Positions 46,935-56,450 are shown, numbered from the stretch's first letter. The stretch is DNA of 64,000 nucleotides from Komagataeibacter saccharivorans (GCF_003207825.1 NZ_NKTY01000005.1:1-64000); one strand, 5' to 3'. The notes: a model not told the origin generated them from the letters alone. Made by a program: numbers and translations.

Positions 46935-46982
46935 TGCCGGTCGGGTGGCCCCAACGGGGCCGCCCACTCCTGATACGTTACG

Positions 46983-47017
46983 GAAAACCGCCATGGACCC
47001 CGTCCATGGCGGTTTTC
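46983..47017. terminator. Terminator of the adhAB operon
   Basis: A perfect 16-base-pair stem, GAAAACCGCCATGGAC / GTCCATGGCGGTTTTC, has a CCC loop and is followed by TTA-rich sequence. A weaker GC stem (GGGTGGCCCC / GGGGCCGCCC) precedes it around 46945. Confidence 0.88.
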
Positions 47018-47074
47018 TTATGTCTGCCGATCCCGCACACTCCCCCTTTCGCAACCATAAGGGAAGATACCGGC

Positions 47075-47779
47075 ATGCAGCGCATTGTGGTCCTGACCGG
47101 GGCAGGCATCAGCCAGGAATCCGGCTTGCAGACTTTCCGTGGCCCGGACGGGTTGTGGAACAATGAACGGATCGAGGATATCTGCACCCCGCAGGGCTTC
47201 CAGCGCGATCCCCTGCGCGTGGACCGTTTCTATAACGGCCTGCGCAGCAAGCTCTCCACCGTGCAGCCCAACGCTGCCCATTACGCGCTGGCCGATCTGG
47301 AACGTGCCGGACGGGAAGGACGCTGGGCGGGTCAGATTACGATCGTGACGCAGAACATAGACGACCTGCATGAACGCGCAGGCAGTCATAATGTGATCCA
47401 TATGCATGGCGAACTGCTGCGCCTGCGCTGCACCCATTGCCACGCGAAACCTGTATGGCGGGAAGACTGTTATCCCCAGACACCCTGCCCTGTGTGCCAT
47501 ACGCCATCACTGCGGCCCGACATCGTCTGGTTTGGGGAAATGCCCTATCATATGGAAGCCATCGGCACCCGCCTGACGGAATGTGACCTGTTCGTCGCCA
47601 TCGGCACCTCCGGCACCGTTTATCCGGCGGCAGGCTTTGTGGACAGTGTCGCGGGGCATGCGGATACGATGCTGTTCAATCTTGATATCCCACACGGGCC
47701 TTCCCCGTTCGATCAGGTCGTGCCCGGTCCCGCGACCCGCACCGTAAGCGCATGGGTGCGCGAACTGCTGGAAAAATAG
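47075..47779 (+). CDS. cobB: Sirtuin NAD-dependent protein deacylase, CobB-like
   Basis: 234 aa sirtuin. NAD and catalytic motifs are VVLTGAGISQESGLQTFRG, TQNIDDLHERAG and HMHGEL (catalytic His). The zinc cysteines are in RCTHCHAKP and PCPVCHTPS. The class III deacylase pair, Tyr92-Arg95 in E. coli CobB within FYNARR, is here FYNGLR, so the Tyr is kept but Leu sits at the Arg position with an Arg one residue later. The ATG at 47075 is chosen over upstream Met codons because it starts at the conserved N-terminus. The glycosylase-like gene follows by 10 bases. Confidence 0.92.
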   Translation: MQRIVVLTGAGISQESGLQTFRGPDGLWNNERIEDICTPQGFQRDPLRVDRFYNGLRSKLSTVQPNAAHYALADLERAGREGRWAGQITIVTQNIDDLHERAGSHNVIHMHGELLRLRCTHCHAKPVWREDCYPQTPCPVCHTPSLRPDIVWFGEMPYHMEAIGTRLTECDLFVAIGTSGTVYPAAGFVDSVAGHADTMLFNLDIPHGPSPFDQVVPGPATRTVSAWVRELLEK

Positions 47780-47789
47780 AGCGCAGGAT

Positions 47790-48410
47790 ATGGCCGACGA
47801 GACATTGGAAACGCTGCTGGAATCCATCCGCGCCTGTCAGCTCTGCCGCGCGGATCTGCCGCTGGGGCCACGGCCGGTGCTCCATATTTCCCGCACGGCG
47901 CGATTGCTGATTGCCAGTCAGGCCCCCGGAACACGCGTGCATGAAACCGGCCAGTCCTTCAATGATGCCTCCGGCGACAGGCTGCGTGCATGGATGGGCA
48001 TAGATCGCGCCACGTTTTATGACGTCAGCCGCATTGCGATCGTGCCCATGGGCCTGTGTTATCCCGGTCGGCTGCCCAAGGGGGGCGATTGCCCGCCACG
48101 GCCGGAATGTGCGCCCCAATGGCGTGCGCGCATCATGGCGCAGATGCCAGGCCTTGAACTAACGCTCGTGGTGGGCAGTTATGCGCAGAACCACATTCTC
48201 GGACCGGGCCGGGTCAGTGATCGCTCTCTGGATTTCCGGCGCTACCTGCCCCGTTATTTCCCGCTGCCACATCCCTCATGGCGCACGGGGGCGTGGGAAC
48301 GCCGCACCCCGCAATTCGGACATGATGTGCTGCCCGCCCTGCGTGCTTGTGTGCAGGCTGTTCTGGCGGGGCGCCCCGTGCCCGCCATTCCGCCAGTCGT
48401 GCCGGTGTAG
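47790..48410 (+). CDS. Uracil-DNA glycosylase superfamily protein with Fe-S cysteines
   Basis: 206 aa protein of the uracil-DNA glycosylase superfamily. It shows an N-terminal pair CQLC (residues 16-19), motif 1-like IASQAPGTRVHETG, two further cysteines in GGDCPPRPECAPQW, and motif 2 PHPSWRTG. The four cysteines resemble the Fe-S cluster ligands of family 4 and 5 glycosylases. The usual acidic or Asn catalytic residue of motif 1 is not obvious, so base-excision activity is uncertain. It follows cobB by 10 bases, and the two may be co-transcribed. Confidence 0.78.
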   Translation: MADETLETLLESIRACQLCRADLPLGPRPVLHISRTARLLIASQAPGTRVHETGQSFNDASGDRLRAWMGIDRATFYDVSRIAIVPMGLCYPGRLPKGGDCPPRPECAPQWRARIMAQMPGLELTLVVGSYAQNHILGPGRVSDRSLDFRRYLPRYFPLPHPSWRTGAWERRTPQFGHDVLPALRACVQAVLAGRPVPAIPPVVPV

Positions 48411-48435
48411 TCAGTCTGATCCGTTTTGCTCGGCT

Positions 48436-49176
48436 CTATTCCCCTGCTGCCGCCAGAATGGCGTGGGCGGTGGACAGCGCCACGCCCTGCACGCCCGTAA
48501 TCAGGATCTGCACGCCAATGGACAGCAGGATCAGCGCCGCGAGGCGTGAGACAATACGGGTGCCGGTCTTGCCCAGCAGGCAGAGCAGTTGTTCGGCATA
48601 GGCGTAAGCCGCCCATACGATGGCTGCCACCAGAAGGGCTGCGATTGACAGCACGCCATAAAAGACAATGTGGCTGCCCCCAGTCGGCCCTTCCGATCCC
48701 AGCGCGATGGCAACGGCAATGGTTCCAGGCCCTACGGTAAAGGGCATGGTCAGCGGGAAAAACGCCTGCCCCATCATGTTGCTGCTGATCTGGGCGTGAT
48801 TGTTCTGTGTCGCCTGGGCCTGTTTTCGGGCTTCCTCGGTTTCCGGGGCCTGAAGCAGGGACCAGGCACGCACGGCCACCACCAGCCCCCCGGCGATGCG
48901 CAACGCATTGATGCTGATACCGAAAAAGGACAGGACGGACCCGCCGATCCAGATCGAGGCCAGCATCAGCATGGCGGAATAGAATGCGACGTGACGCGCA
49001 AGGGCAATGCACAGGCGCCGGTCATGCCCGCTGGTGACCTGCGCGAAGATAAGTGCGGCCCCCAACGGATTGACAATGGAAAACAGCGCGGGAAACGCCA
49101 TAAGGAACGCGCCCGACAGGCTGGGCAACCCGACAACTGTGGAAAAATGGGTAAGCAGCCCGTCATGCGCCGTCAT
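48436..49176 (-). CDS. MarC-family integral membrane protein
   Basis: About 246 aa with six membrane segments and the MarC signatures ALFSIVNPLGAALIFAQVTS near the N-terminus and FFPLTMPFTVGPGTIAVAI in the middle. The ATG at 49176 has an AAGGA site. The family (NAAT/MarC) has been linked to amino-acid export in some members, but most have no known role. It follows the truncated MprF-like gene by 31 bases on the same strand, so it may belong to the lysS-mprF operon. Confidence 0.88.
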   Translation of the reverse strand: MTAHDGLLTHFSTVVGLPSLSGAFLMAFPALFSIVNPLGAALIFAQVTSGHDRRLCIALARHVAFYSAMLMLASIWIGGSVLSFFGISINALRIAGGLVVAVRAWSLLQAPETEEARKQAQATQNNHAQISSNMMGQAFFPLTMPFTVGPGTIAVAIALGSEGPTGGSHIVFYGVLSIAALLVAAIVWAAYAYAEQLLCLLGKTGTRIVSRLAALILLSIGVQILITGVQGVALSTAHAILAAAGE

Positions 49177-49207
49177 GAGCGTATCCTTCAGCCGGGTGAA
49201 ACGTCCA

Positions 49208-51304
49208 TCAGTCTTCCACCTGTCCCGATGGCGCGAAGGTCCGTGCCAGAAGGGGGCGTATGGCAGGCAGGTCCCGGGCGGCCGCACACAGGAAGGATGG
49301 AGAAGCGTCTTCCCCTTCAGTCACCAGCGGCCATGATGTCAGCCCCAGCTCATTATAGACAGGCAGCAATGTCATGCCTACACGCCAGAATACCGGTCTG
49401 CGCCCTTCCTGCACCGCAAGGTCGCGCAGCCACCATATGGCGGATGTGCAGTCATCCGCATCCCCCGCCGGGTCCCCCAGTCCGATCAGATAGACACCCA
49501 CGCGCACGAAAGGCAGCAGCGCCTCCCGCCGTGCGCCCGGTATCGCCCCCGATGGGGCAGGCGTAACCTCCCCCAGCACGTCAAGTGCATGGTCAAGGCC
49601 ACCATACTGCGCCTGCGTTTCGGCATCCCATGGCAGCACATGGATGCCGCCGGGCCGCACCAGCCGCACAATCATGACCAGCCCGAGCATGACCGCCAGC
49701 CCCAGCGTCCACTGGGCAATGCCGGGACGCGATGCGAACAGCATGATTTCCCACCAGCTACCGCCAACGGAATCATGCGGCCCCGCCAGCACGAGGATCA
49801 GGATCGAGCCGATCAGCAGCACAAGCGACAGGATGGTCTGGAACGACAGCGGCTCACTCATGATCCGGGCATGCCGGTAATAGGACCCGCGGAATGGCGC
49901 GATCAGGATACAGACCAGCATAAGCAGTCCCGGCACGGCCATGGGCGACCCCCGCAGCAGGGTCAGGCCACAGGCGATGGACAGCAGCACCATCGTCGCC
50001 TTCCATGCCAGCGTCACACGCTGCGACAGGCCGATGCCAAGACCGATCAGCGCAACCCCGATAAGGGAAAGCAGATAGTCCCCCATCAGGACAAAGGCAG
50101 GCTGCATGCGGCCTGCGTTCATCCAGCCTTCAGGGTCAAGCAGCGTCAGGGCAAGCAGCATCCCGCCACAGAGCGAGACGGCCCCCGTCGCGACCGCCAC
50201 GGAAAAATCCGCCTCGCTTTCGCGTATGACCTGACTGGGGCGGTCCGTGCGCGGCCCCCGCAGCGGCCTGCGCGCACCGACCTTGCGCGACAGGGCCGCA
50301 TCCCCGCGTAGGAATATTTCATGCGCGGCGAACATGATGCCCGCCACGAACAGGGGGACGATATAGTAGAACAGACGGAAGATCAGGATGGCGGTCACGA
50401 TGCGCGTGGCGGGCAGGTAAGCCCCCAGCGCCAGCATCATTGTCCCGTCAAAGACGCCAAGCCCACCCGGCACGCTGGCCACCAGACCCGCCGTATAGGA
50501 TGCGATGTAGATGGCCAGGAACGTCCCGTAATCCAGTCCCGGCGCGGATGGCAGAAAAGTGTAGGCGATGGCCGCCGTCGCCGCGACTTCCAGCGCCGCC
50601 ACCACCGTCTGCATCACTGCCATGGCGGAGGACGGGAAGGTGATCTGCCACCGCCAGACCCGAATTTCGTCCACGTAGCGGCCCATGATGACATAGGCGA
50701 TCACGCCACCCCACATAGCCCCCCCCACAAGACGCATGAGGATGGAAGGCAGGGTCTGGCCGATGAAGGGCACCGTCCCCGGCTCCAGCAGCAATACGCT
50801 GCCGATCAGCACGGCGGCCCCAAGCAGGTAGGTCGCGGAACAGAAGGCAATGATCTGGGCAACCTGAAACGGTCTCAGTCCCCAGTTACCATACAGCCTG
50901 AACCGCACCGCCGCGCCCGAAATGGCCGAAAAACCAAGATTATGCGACAGGACGTAGGAACAGAAAGCCGCAAACGCCGTGCGCCGGAACGACAGCGGGC
51001 AACCCACCTGCCTTACGGCCAGCCAGTCATAAAACGACAGGATAAGGTAGGACAGCAGCGTAAAGCCCGCCCCGGCCCATAATGTCCCGACGGGAATGGC
51101 CGCAAGCGCCTGACTTATGTCGTGCCAGTGCAGGTGGCGGACCTCGCGCTGGACCACGACAATGGCGGCAACCAGCAGCAGCAGGCCCAGCACGTGCGGC
51201 AGATGCCGTATCAGTCCCCGCCTGACGGGCGCGGGGGTTACGCCCTTACCCCCATCATCCACATCGGGATGGGCCATGGCGTCATGTTCAGGACGTTCGG
51301 CCAT
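49208..51304 (-). CDS. mprF: MprF-like phosphatidylglycerol lysyltransferase/flippase, short C-terminus
   Basis: About 698 aa. Fourteen or so membrane segments form the YbhN/UPF0104 flippase half and linker (RHLPHVLGLLLLVAAIVVVQ; VASVPGGLGVFDGTMMLAL). The C-terminus begins a DUF2156-like aminoacyl-transferase domain (GVYLIGLGDPAGDADDCTSA; RRPVFWRVGMTLLPVYNELG) but stops after about 130 residues, well short of the usual domain. The start at 51304 has an AGGAG site and lies 10 bases after the lysyl-tRNA synthetase gene, the enzyme that makes the substrate of a lysyl-phosphatidylglycerol synthase. The truncated end is clean, with no remnant frame before the MarC gene. Confidence 0.82.
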   Translation of the reverse strand: MAERPEHDAMAHPDVDDGGKGVTPAPVRRGLIRHLPHVLGLLLLVAAIVVVQREVRHLHWHDISQALAAIPVGTLWAGAGFTLLSYLILSFYDWLAVRQVGCPLSFRRTAFAAFCSYVLSHNLGFSAISGAAVRFRLYGNWGLRPFQVAQIIAFCSATYLLGAAVLIGSVLLLEPGTVPFIGQTLPSILMRLVGGAMWGGVIAYVIMGRYVDEIRVWRWQITFPSSAMAVMQTVVAALEVAATAAIAYTFLPSAPGLDYGTFLAIYIASYTAGLVASVPGGLGVFDGTMMLALGAYLPATRIVTAILIFRLFYYIVPLFVAGIMFAAHEIFLRGDAALSRKVGARRPLRGPRTDRPSQVIRESEADFSVAVATGAVSLCGGMLLALTLLDPEGWMNAGRMQPAFVLMGDYLLSLIGVALIGLGIGLSQRVTLAWKATMVLLSIACGLTLLRGSPMAVPGLLMLVCILIAPFRGSYYRHARIMSEPLSFQTILSLVLLIGSILILVLAGPHDSVGGSWWEIMLFASRPGIAQWTLGLAVMLGLVMIVRLVRPGGIHVLPWDAETQAQYGGLDHALDVLGEVTPAPSGAIPGARREALLPFVRVGVYLIGLGDPAGDADDCTSAIWWLRDLAVQEGRRPVFWRVGMTLLPVYNELGLTSWPLVTEGEDASPSFLCAAARDLPAIRPLLARTFAPSGQVED

Positions 51305-51314
51305 GGGCAGGCTC

Positions 51315-52922
51315 CTAGCCCGCGGCCCTCTCGTCACGGAGGAGGGCTGCCTCAATCAGGGCGACGGTTTCCGCAATCCCGTACAGCGCGACAAAAATCC
51401 CGAAACGCGGCCCCTCCTTCTGCCCAAGCAGCACTTCATACAGACAGCCGAACCACGCACGCAGCGGCTCGAAGCCATGGGTCTTGCCAATCTCGAACAC
51501 AAGGTTCTGGCAGGTATCGGGGGAAACCTCCTCCCCCTCCAGCCCGCGCAGGGCTTCGGCCAGATCGGACAGCGCCTTGCGCTCATGCGGTTCGGGCGCG
51601 CGGTAGTGCTTCGTCGGGCGCACGAAATCGGCGTAGTAGACAATGGCATGGTCCACCAGACGCGCCAGCATGGGGCAGCTCTGCGGCGTGGCGGCGGCAT
51701 CGTAACGCTGGATGAACTTCCACAGCACATCCGGCGTCTCGGCATTCGCGACGGATGCGAGGTTGAGCAGCATGCCAAATGTGACCGGGCTGCCCGCATC
51801 GGCGGGAATATTGCCCGCATGGATGAACCATGCCGGGTTGGTCATGAGGGCTGCATCATCGGCAGGCAGCGTCTTCGCCTTGCCGACATGGGCCAGATAT
51901 TCATCCGTCGCCTTGGGAATGACATCGAAGAACAGGCGCTTGGCGCGCTGCGGGGCATTGAACATATACTGCCCGAGGCTTTCCGCGGGCGCGTAACGCA
52001 GCCATTCCTCAACCGAAATCCCGTTGCCCTTGGACTTCGATATCTTCTGCCCGTTCTGGTCCAGAAACAGCTCGTAAGTCAGGCCCGCAGGCGGCTGGCC
52101 GCCAAGGATACGGCAGATCTTCCCCGACAGGCGCACGCTGTCGATCAGATCCTTGCCCGACATTTCATAGTCAACGCCCAGCGCATACCAGCGCATGGCC
52201 CAGTCGGCCTTCCACTGCATTTTGGCATGGCCGCCCGTTACGGGGGTTTCGAAGGTCTCGCCTTCCTCATCCGTCCAGCGCACGGTACCCCCCACCGGGT
52301 CGATCGCATCCATCTTCACCTGCATGACCTGACCGGTGCGGGGATGGATGGGCAGGACGGGGGAGTAGGTGGCACGCCGTTCCTCGCCCAGTGTCGGCGC
52401 GATCACGGCCACGATCTGGTCGTGTACTTCCAGCACGCGCTTCAGGGCGGCGTCGAAACGCCCCCCTTCATAATACAGGGTGGAGGACGCGAATTCATAT
52501 TCGAATCCGAACCCGTCAAGGAAGGCGCGCAGACGGGCGTTGTTATGCGCGGCGAAGGATTCGTGCGTGCCGAACGGATCAGGCACGCGTGACAGCGGCT
52601 TGCCGATGAACTGGTGCAGCATCTCCTGATTCGGCACGTTTTCCGGCACCTTGCGCAGGGCATCCATATCATCGGAAAACGCAAGCAGCCGCGTGGGCAG
52701 GCCGGTCAGCTTCGTGAAGGCCTGACGCACCCATGATGTGCGCGCGACCTCGCCAAACGTGCCGATATGCGGCAGGCCGGAGGGACCATAACCCGTTTCC
52801 AGCAGCACGGGCCGGTCCGCCGTGACAGCGCGCGCGCCAACATGCGCGGACAGTTTGGCGGCCTCCTCAAACGGCCAGGACTTGGGGAGGGGCGAGATAA
52901 GGGGACGATGCTGTTCTGACAT
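51315..52922 (-). CDS. lysS: Lysyl-tRNA synthetase, class I
   Basis: 535 aa class I lysyl-tRNA synthetase (LysRS-I), the archaeal-type enzyme also used by many alphaproteobacteria. The HIGH-type motif is YGPSGLPHIGTFGEVARTSW and the KMSKS-type motif is KISKSKGNGISVEEWL. The C-terminal domain is the helical anticodon-binding part. The gene is divergent from the helicase gene and followed after 10 bases by the MprF-like gene. No class II LysRS is seen in the window. Confidence 0.95.
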   Translation of the reverse strand: MSEQHRPLISPLPKSWPFEEAAKLSAHVGARAVTADRPVLLETGYGPSGLPHIGTFGEVARTSWVRQAFTKLTGLPTRLLAFSDDMDALRKVPENVPNQEMLHQFIGKPLSRVPDPFGTHESFAAHNNARLRAFLDGFGFEYEFASSTLYYEGGRFDAALKRVLEVHDQIVAVIAPTLGEERRATYSPVLPIHPRTGQVMQVKMDAIDPVGGTVRWTDEEGETFETPVTGGHAKMQWKADWAMRWYALGVDYEMSGKDLIDSVRLSGKICRILGGQPPAGLTYELFLDQNGQKISKSKGNGISVEEWLRYAPAESLGQYMFNAPQRAKRLFFDVIPKATDEYLAHVGKAKTLPADDAALMTNPAWFIHAGNIPADAGSPVTFGMLLNLASVANAETPDVLWKFIQRYDAAATPQSCPMLARLVDHAIVYYADFVRPTKHYRAPEPHERKALSDLAEALRGLEGEEVSPDTCQNLVFEIGKTHGFEPLRAWFGCLYEVLLGQKEGPRFGIFVALYGIAETVALIEAALLRDERAAG

Positions 52923-53045
52923 GGACCGGCAAGCTATGGGCAGGAATGACGCGGGTCAATCCATCCTATTCAACACCGCAGGACGCAGCAATGATAATGA
53001 TCTGACACGCGGCGGGCGACAGACGCCCACAGGTACCCTATATCA

Positions 53046-56000
53046 TTGACCGAGATGCCAGACACCCCGCCCCTGCCGGACAGCGCACCGGCGATCCTTC
53101 CCCGGCACGGCGCATGGTCGGTCCTGACCCCGGATGGGGAAATCCTGTCCATGACGGCGGCCGAAATCCGGCGTGACCTGCCGCACTGGCCGGCCATTCT
53201 GGTCATTCACGCCCCGGCCACGGCGCGCAGGCTGGACCTGCCGCCCCCGCCGCGCCCCTGTCCATGGCTGGACCTGCTGGAACTGTTCGCCTTCGCCATG
53301 CCCGCGCATGGCGTGCCCCCCACGGCGCGTGGACTTGGGGGGGCGCTGGGTATTGCAGCACACCGGCTGGATGCGCCCGAGGCCGACCTGCTGCCCGATC
53401 TGGCATTCGCACTGCTGCGTCACATCGCCCGCAGCCGCAACACGCCACAGGGCGGCATCATGACCGCGCTGGCATGGCGCATGCGGCAGGCGGGATGGGC
53501 ATGGGGGCCATCCGTCTGTGCCGCGCTGGGACTGGATGCGACCGGGCCGTTGCCCGCAGGCGTGATCCAGCCCGCCGAAGCCCTGAAGGTCTGGACGCGC
53601 CTGCCCAAATGGGAGGACACTGCCCCCCGCCCACCACCAGCCGCCCAGCCGGTAACGGGGGATGAAGCCCGCGACCACCTGCGCGCCATTCTGGGCGAAG
53701 GGGCCGAACACCGCCCCGCGCAGGAAGCGTTCAGCCACCTTGCCGCCCGGGCCTTTGCCCCGCGCACCACGCAGGGCGATCCGCACATGGTACTGGCGGA
53801 AGCGGGAACCGGCACGGGCAAGACCCTTGGCTATGTCGCACCGGCCAGCATCTGGTCGCGCCGCAACGGGGGCGCTGTGTGGATCAGCACCTATACCCGG
53901 CACCTGCAACGCCAGATCGAGACGGAACTGGCCCGCCTGTTCCCCGATCCCGCCATCCGCCGCAGCCATGTGGTCGTACGCAAGGGGCGCGAAAACTATC
54001 TATGCCTGCTGAATATGGAGGAGAGCGTGAACATCGCCCTCTCCCGCGGGCAGGCGGCGAATGCCACCATTATCGGGCTGGCGCTGGTTGCCCTGTGGGT
54101 CGCCCATACCGATGATGGCGACCTGTTTGGCGGCGATCTGCCGGGCTGGTTTGCCGACCTGTTCGGTCGCGGGCTGCTGACCGGCATTGCCGACAGGCGT
54201 GGCGAATGCATTCACGGCGCCTGCCCGCATTACCAGCAATGCATGGTGGAACATTCCATCCGCCGCGCCCGCACGGCCGATCTGGTCATCGCCAACCATG
54301 CGCTGGTGATGTCACAGGCGGCATGGCACGCGCTGGACGGGTCGGACACCAATAACGAGGACAATACCCCTACCCGCTACATCATGGACGAAGGGCATCA
54401 CATCGCTGATGCGGCCGACAGCGCCTTCGCCCTTGAACTGTCCGGGCTGGAGGCGGCTGAACTGCGGCGCTGGCTGCTGGGGGCCGAAGGGGCACGGTCG
54501 CGCGCGCGGGGCCTGCGGCGGCGGCTGGAAGACCTGCTGGTTCACATCCCGCGCATCGAAACCCCGCTTGATACGGCCCTGATGGCGGCACGCGCCCTGC
54601 CCGCCCCCGGCTGGTCGGCACGCCTTGCCGCGCAGGACCCGGCAAGCAAGACCGCCACCGTCCCCACAACCGACCTGCCCGACGGTACGGGTGAACCCGT
54701 GCTGTCCAATCCGTCGGAAATGCTGCTGCATGAACTGCGCCTGCAGGTTCTCGCCCGCACGCAGGGCAGTCCCGAAGGCGGCCAGCGCCGCAGCGACAGT
54801 GAATGCGACCTGCATCCGATGCCCGATTCCCTGCGCATGGCGGCACAGGGACTGGAACGCGCCCTGCGACGACTGGCCGAACCGCTGCGCACGCTCGTCG
54901 CGCGGCTGGAGGAAGTGCTGGATACCGAAGCGGACTGGCTGGACACCCCCATGCGCGAACGGATTGCGGCGGCGATCCGCTCCATCCGCCGCCGTGCCCT
55001 GTCCCGCGTCGATGGCTGGTGCGCCATGCTGGGCATCCTGCAGGCCGGAGAGCGCCCGCCCGAAGGCGAGACCCCGCATTATATCGACTATATCCGCATG
55101 GACAGGCGCGACGGGCAGAACCCCGGCGAGCGCGATGTGGGGCTGTATCGCCACTGGCTGGACCCGACCATACCGTTTGCCAGTGTCCTGGCCGCCCCCG
55201 CCCACGGGGTGCTGATTACATCCGCCACCCTGCGCGACGAAACGGGCGGGAACAGAACGGAAGAAGAAAGCGAACGCGCATGGGATGCGGCGGAAGCCCG
55301 ATCAGGCGCGGTCCACCTGCCATCGCCCGCCATAAGGGCGTCCTTTGCCAGTCCGTTCGATTATGCGCAGCAGAGCCGTGCCTACATCATCACCGATGTC
55401 GCCCATGACGATCCGGCGGCGCTGGCCGGTGCCTACCGCACCCTGTTCATGGCGTCCGGTGGTGGGGCGCTGGGGCTGTTTACCGCCATATCGCGACTGC
55501 GTGAGGTCTACAGGCGCATCATCACCCCGCTGGAAGCAGCGGGACTGCCCCTGTTTGCCCAGCATGTGGACCCGATGGACAATGCGACACTGGTGGACAT
55601 CCTGCGCAGTGAACGCAATGCCTGCCTGCTGGGAACCGATGCGATGCGGGATGGAGTGGATGTGCCGGGCGATGCGCTGCGGCTGGTCGCCTTCGAGCGC
55701 GTACCGTGGCCACGCCCGGATATCCTGCACCGGGAGCGCCGCATCCACCTGTCCGGTGGGGCGCCGGGGCGTTATGACGACATGATCGCCCGCCTGCGCC
55801 TGCGTCAGGCGTTTGGTCGCCTGATCCGCAGTCGGCAGGACAGGGGCGTATTCGTCCTTCTGGACAGGCGCACCCCGTCACGCCTGCTGTCGGCTTTTCC
55901 CGAGGGGGTAATGGTCCGCCGCCTTGGCCTGAGCGCCGCGGCACGGGAAATTACGGAGTTCCTGCAGGCGCACGATACCTCCGCAGACCAGCTTTCCTGA
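53046..56000 (+). CDS. DinG/XPD-family ATP-dependent DNA helicase
   Basis: About 984 aa superfamily 2 Fe-S helicase. Walker A is LAEAGTGTGKTLGY (about residues 250-262), the DEAH-type box is YIMDEGHHIADAAD, and motif VI-type sequence is LRLRQAFGRLIRSRQD. Four cysteines between motifs Ia and II (ENYLC, then GECIHGACPHYQQC) fit the XPD/DinG 4Fe-4S cluster. The N-terminal 240 residues precede the helicase core and vaguely resemble a DnaQ-type fold. The frame opens with a TTG at 53046; an ATG at 53055 is an equally good start. It likely unwinds DNA or DNA-RNA hybrids. Confidence 0.87.
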   Translation: MTEMPDTPPLPDSAPAILPRHGAWSVLTPDGEILSMTAAEIRRDLPHWPAILVIHAPATARRLDLPPPPRPCPWLDLLELFAFAMPAHGVPPTARGLGGALGIAAHRLDAPEADLLPDLAFALLRHIARSRNTPQGGIMTALAWRMRQAGWAWGPSVCAALGLDATGPLPAGVIQPAEALKVWTRLPKWEDTAPRPPPAAQPVTGDEARDHLRAILGEGAEHRPAQEAFSHLAARAFAPRTTQGDPHMVLAEAGTGTGKTLGYVAPASIWSRRNGGAVWISTYTRHLQRQIETELARLFPDPAIRRSHVVVRKGRENYLCLLNMEESVNIALSRGQAANATIIGLALVALWVAHTDDGDLFGGDLPGWFADLFGRGLLTGIADRRGECIHGACPHYQQCMVEHSIRRARTADLVIANHALVMSQAAWHALDGSDTNNEDNTPTRYIMDEGHHIADAADSAFALELSGLEAAELRRWLLGAEGARSRARGLRRRLEDLLVHIPRIETPLDTALMAARALPAPGWSARLAAQDPASKTATVPTTDLPDGTGEPVLSNPSEMLLHELRLQVLARTQGSPEGGQRRSDSECDLHPMPDSLRMAAQGLERALRRLAEPLRTLVARLEEVLDTEADWLDTPMRERIAAAIRSIRRRALSRVDGWCAMLGILQAGERPPEGETPHYIDYIRMDRRDGQNPGERDVGLYRHWLDPTIPFASVLAAPAHGVLITSATLRDETGGNRTEEESERAWDAAEARSGAVHLPSPAIRASFASPFDYAQQSRAYIITDVAHDDPAALAGAYRTLFMASGGGALGLFTAISRLREVYRRIITPLEAAGLPLFAQHVDPMDNATLVDILRSERNACLLGTDAMRDGVDVPGDALRLVAFERVPWPRPDILHRERRIHLSGGAPGRYDDMIARLRLRQAFGRLIRSRQDRGVFVLLDRRTPSRLLSAFPEGVMVRRLGLSAAAREITEFLQAHDTSADQLS

Positions 56001-56040
56001 TCTGGTTCCCGCAGACCTTCCCCCCTGACCGGGAGAGACG

Positions 56041-56244
56041 TCAGAGCGCCTTGAGGTTGGTCGCAGCAGCCTTGCCGCGCTCCATGGCGATGTCATAGCT
56101 GACGGCCTGATCTTCGTTCAGACCACGCAGGCCAGCGGCCTGAACGGCGGTGATGTGGACGAACACGTCCTTGCCGCCATCATCAGGCATGATGAAGCCA
56201 AAACCCTTGGTCGCGTTGAACCATTTTACTTTTCCGGTAGCCAT
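56041..56244 (-). CDS. Cold-shock domain protein
   Basis: 67 aa single cold-shock domain with both RNA-binding motifs, KGFGFIMP and VFVHITAV, and the start MATGKVKWFNATKGFGF. It is an RNA chaperone of the CspA family. The ATG at 56244 is chosen; an in-frame ATG 8 codons upstream adds non-family residues. It is convergent with the helicase gene and followed on its upstream side by the groEL terminator, so it has its own promoter within 56245-56450. Confidence 0.94.
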   Translation of the reverse strand: MATGKVKWFNATKGFGFIMPDDGGKDVFVHITAVQAAGLRGLNEDQAVSYDIAMERGKAAATNLKAL

Positions 56245-56450
56245 AGCCAGTCTCTTCTCCAGCGCCATCCTTGCCGGTCCTAATACCGGGAATCCGGGCG
56301 CGTGCCTTTACGGCCATGAAAAAAACGGGGCATCCGGAAAACACCCAGCCACTTTCACGTCGTTCGTGCTCCATAGGGGCAGCATGAAATGGGCGTCCAT
56401 GTCAAATACTCCTGACATCACATACGCCGATGCCCCATGCGCGGGGCATG

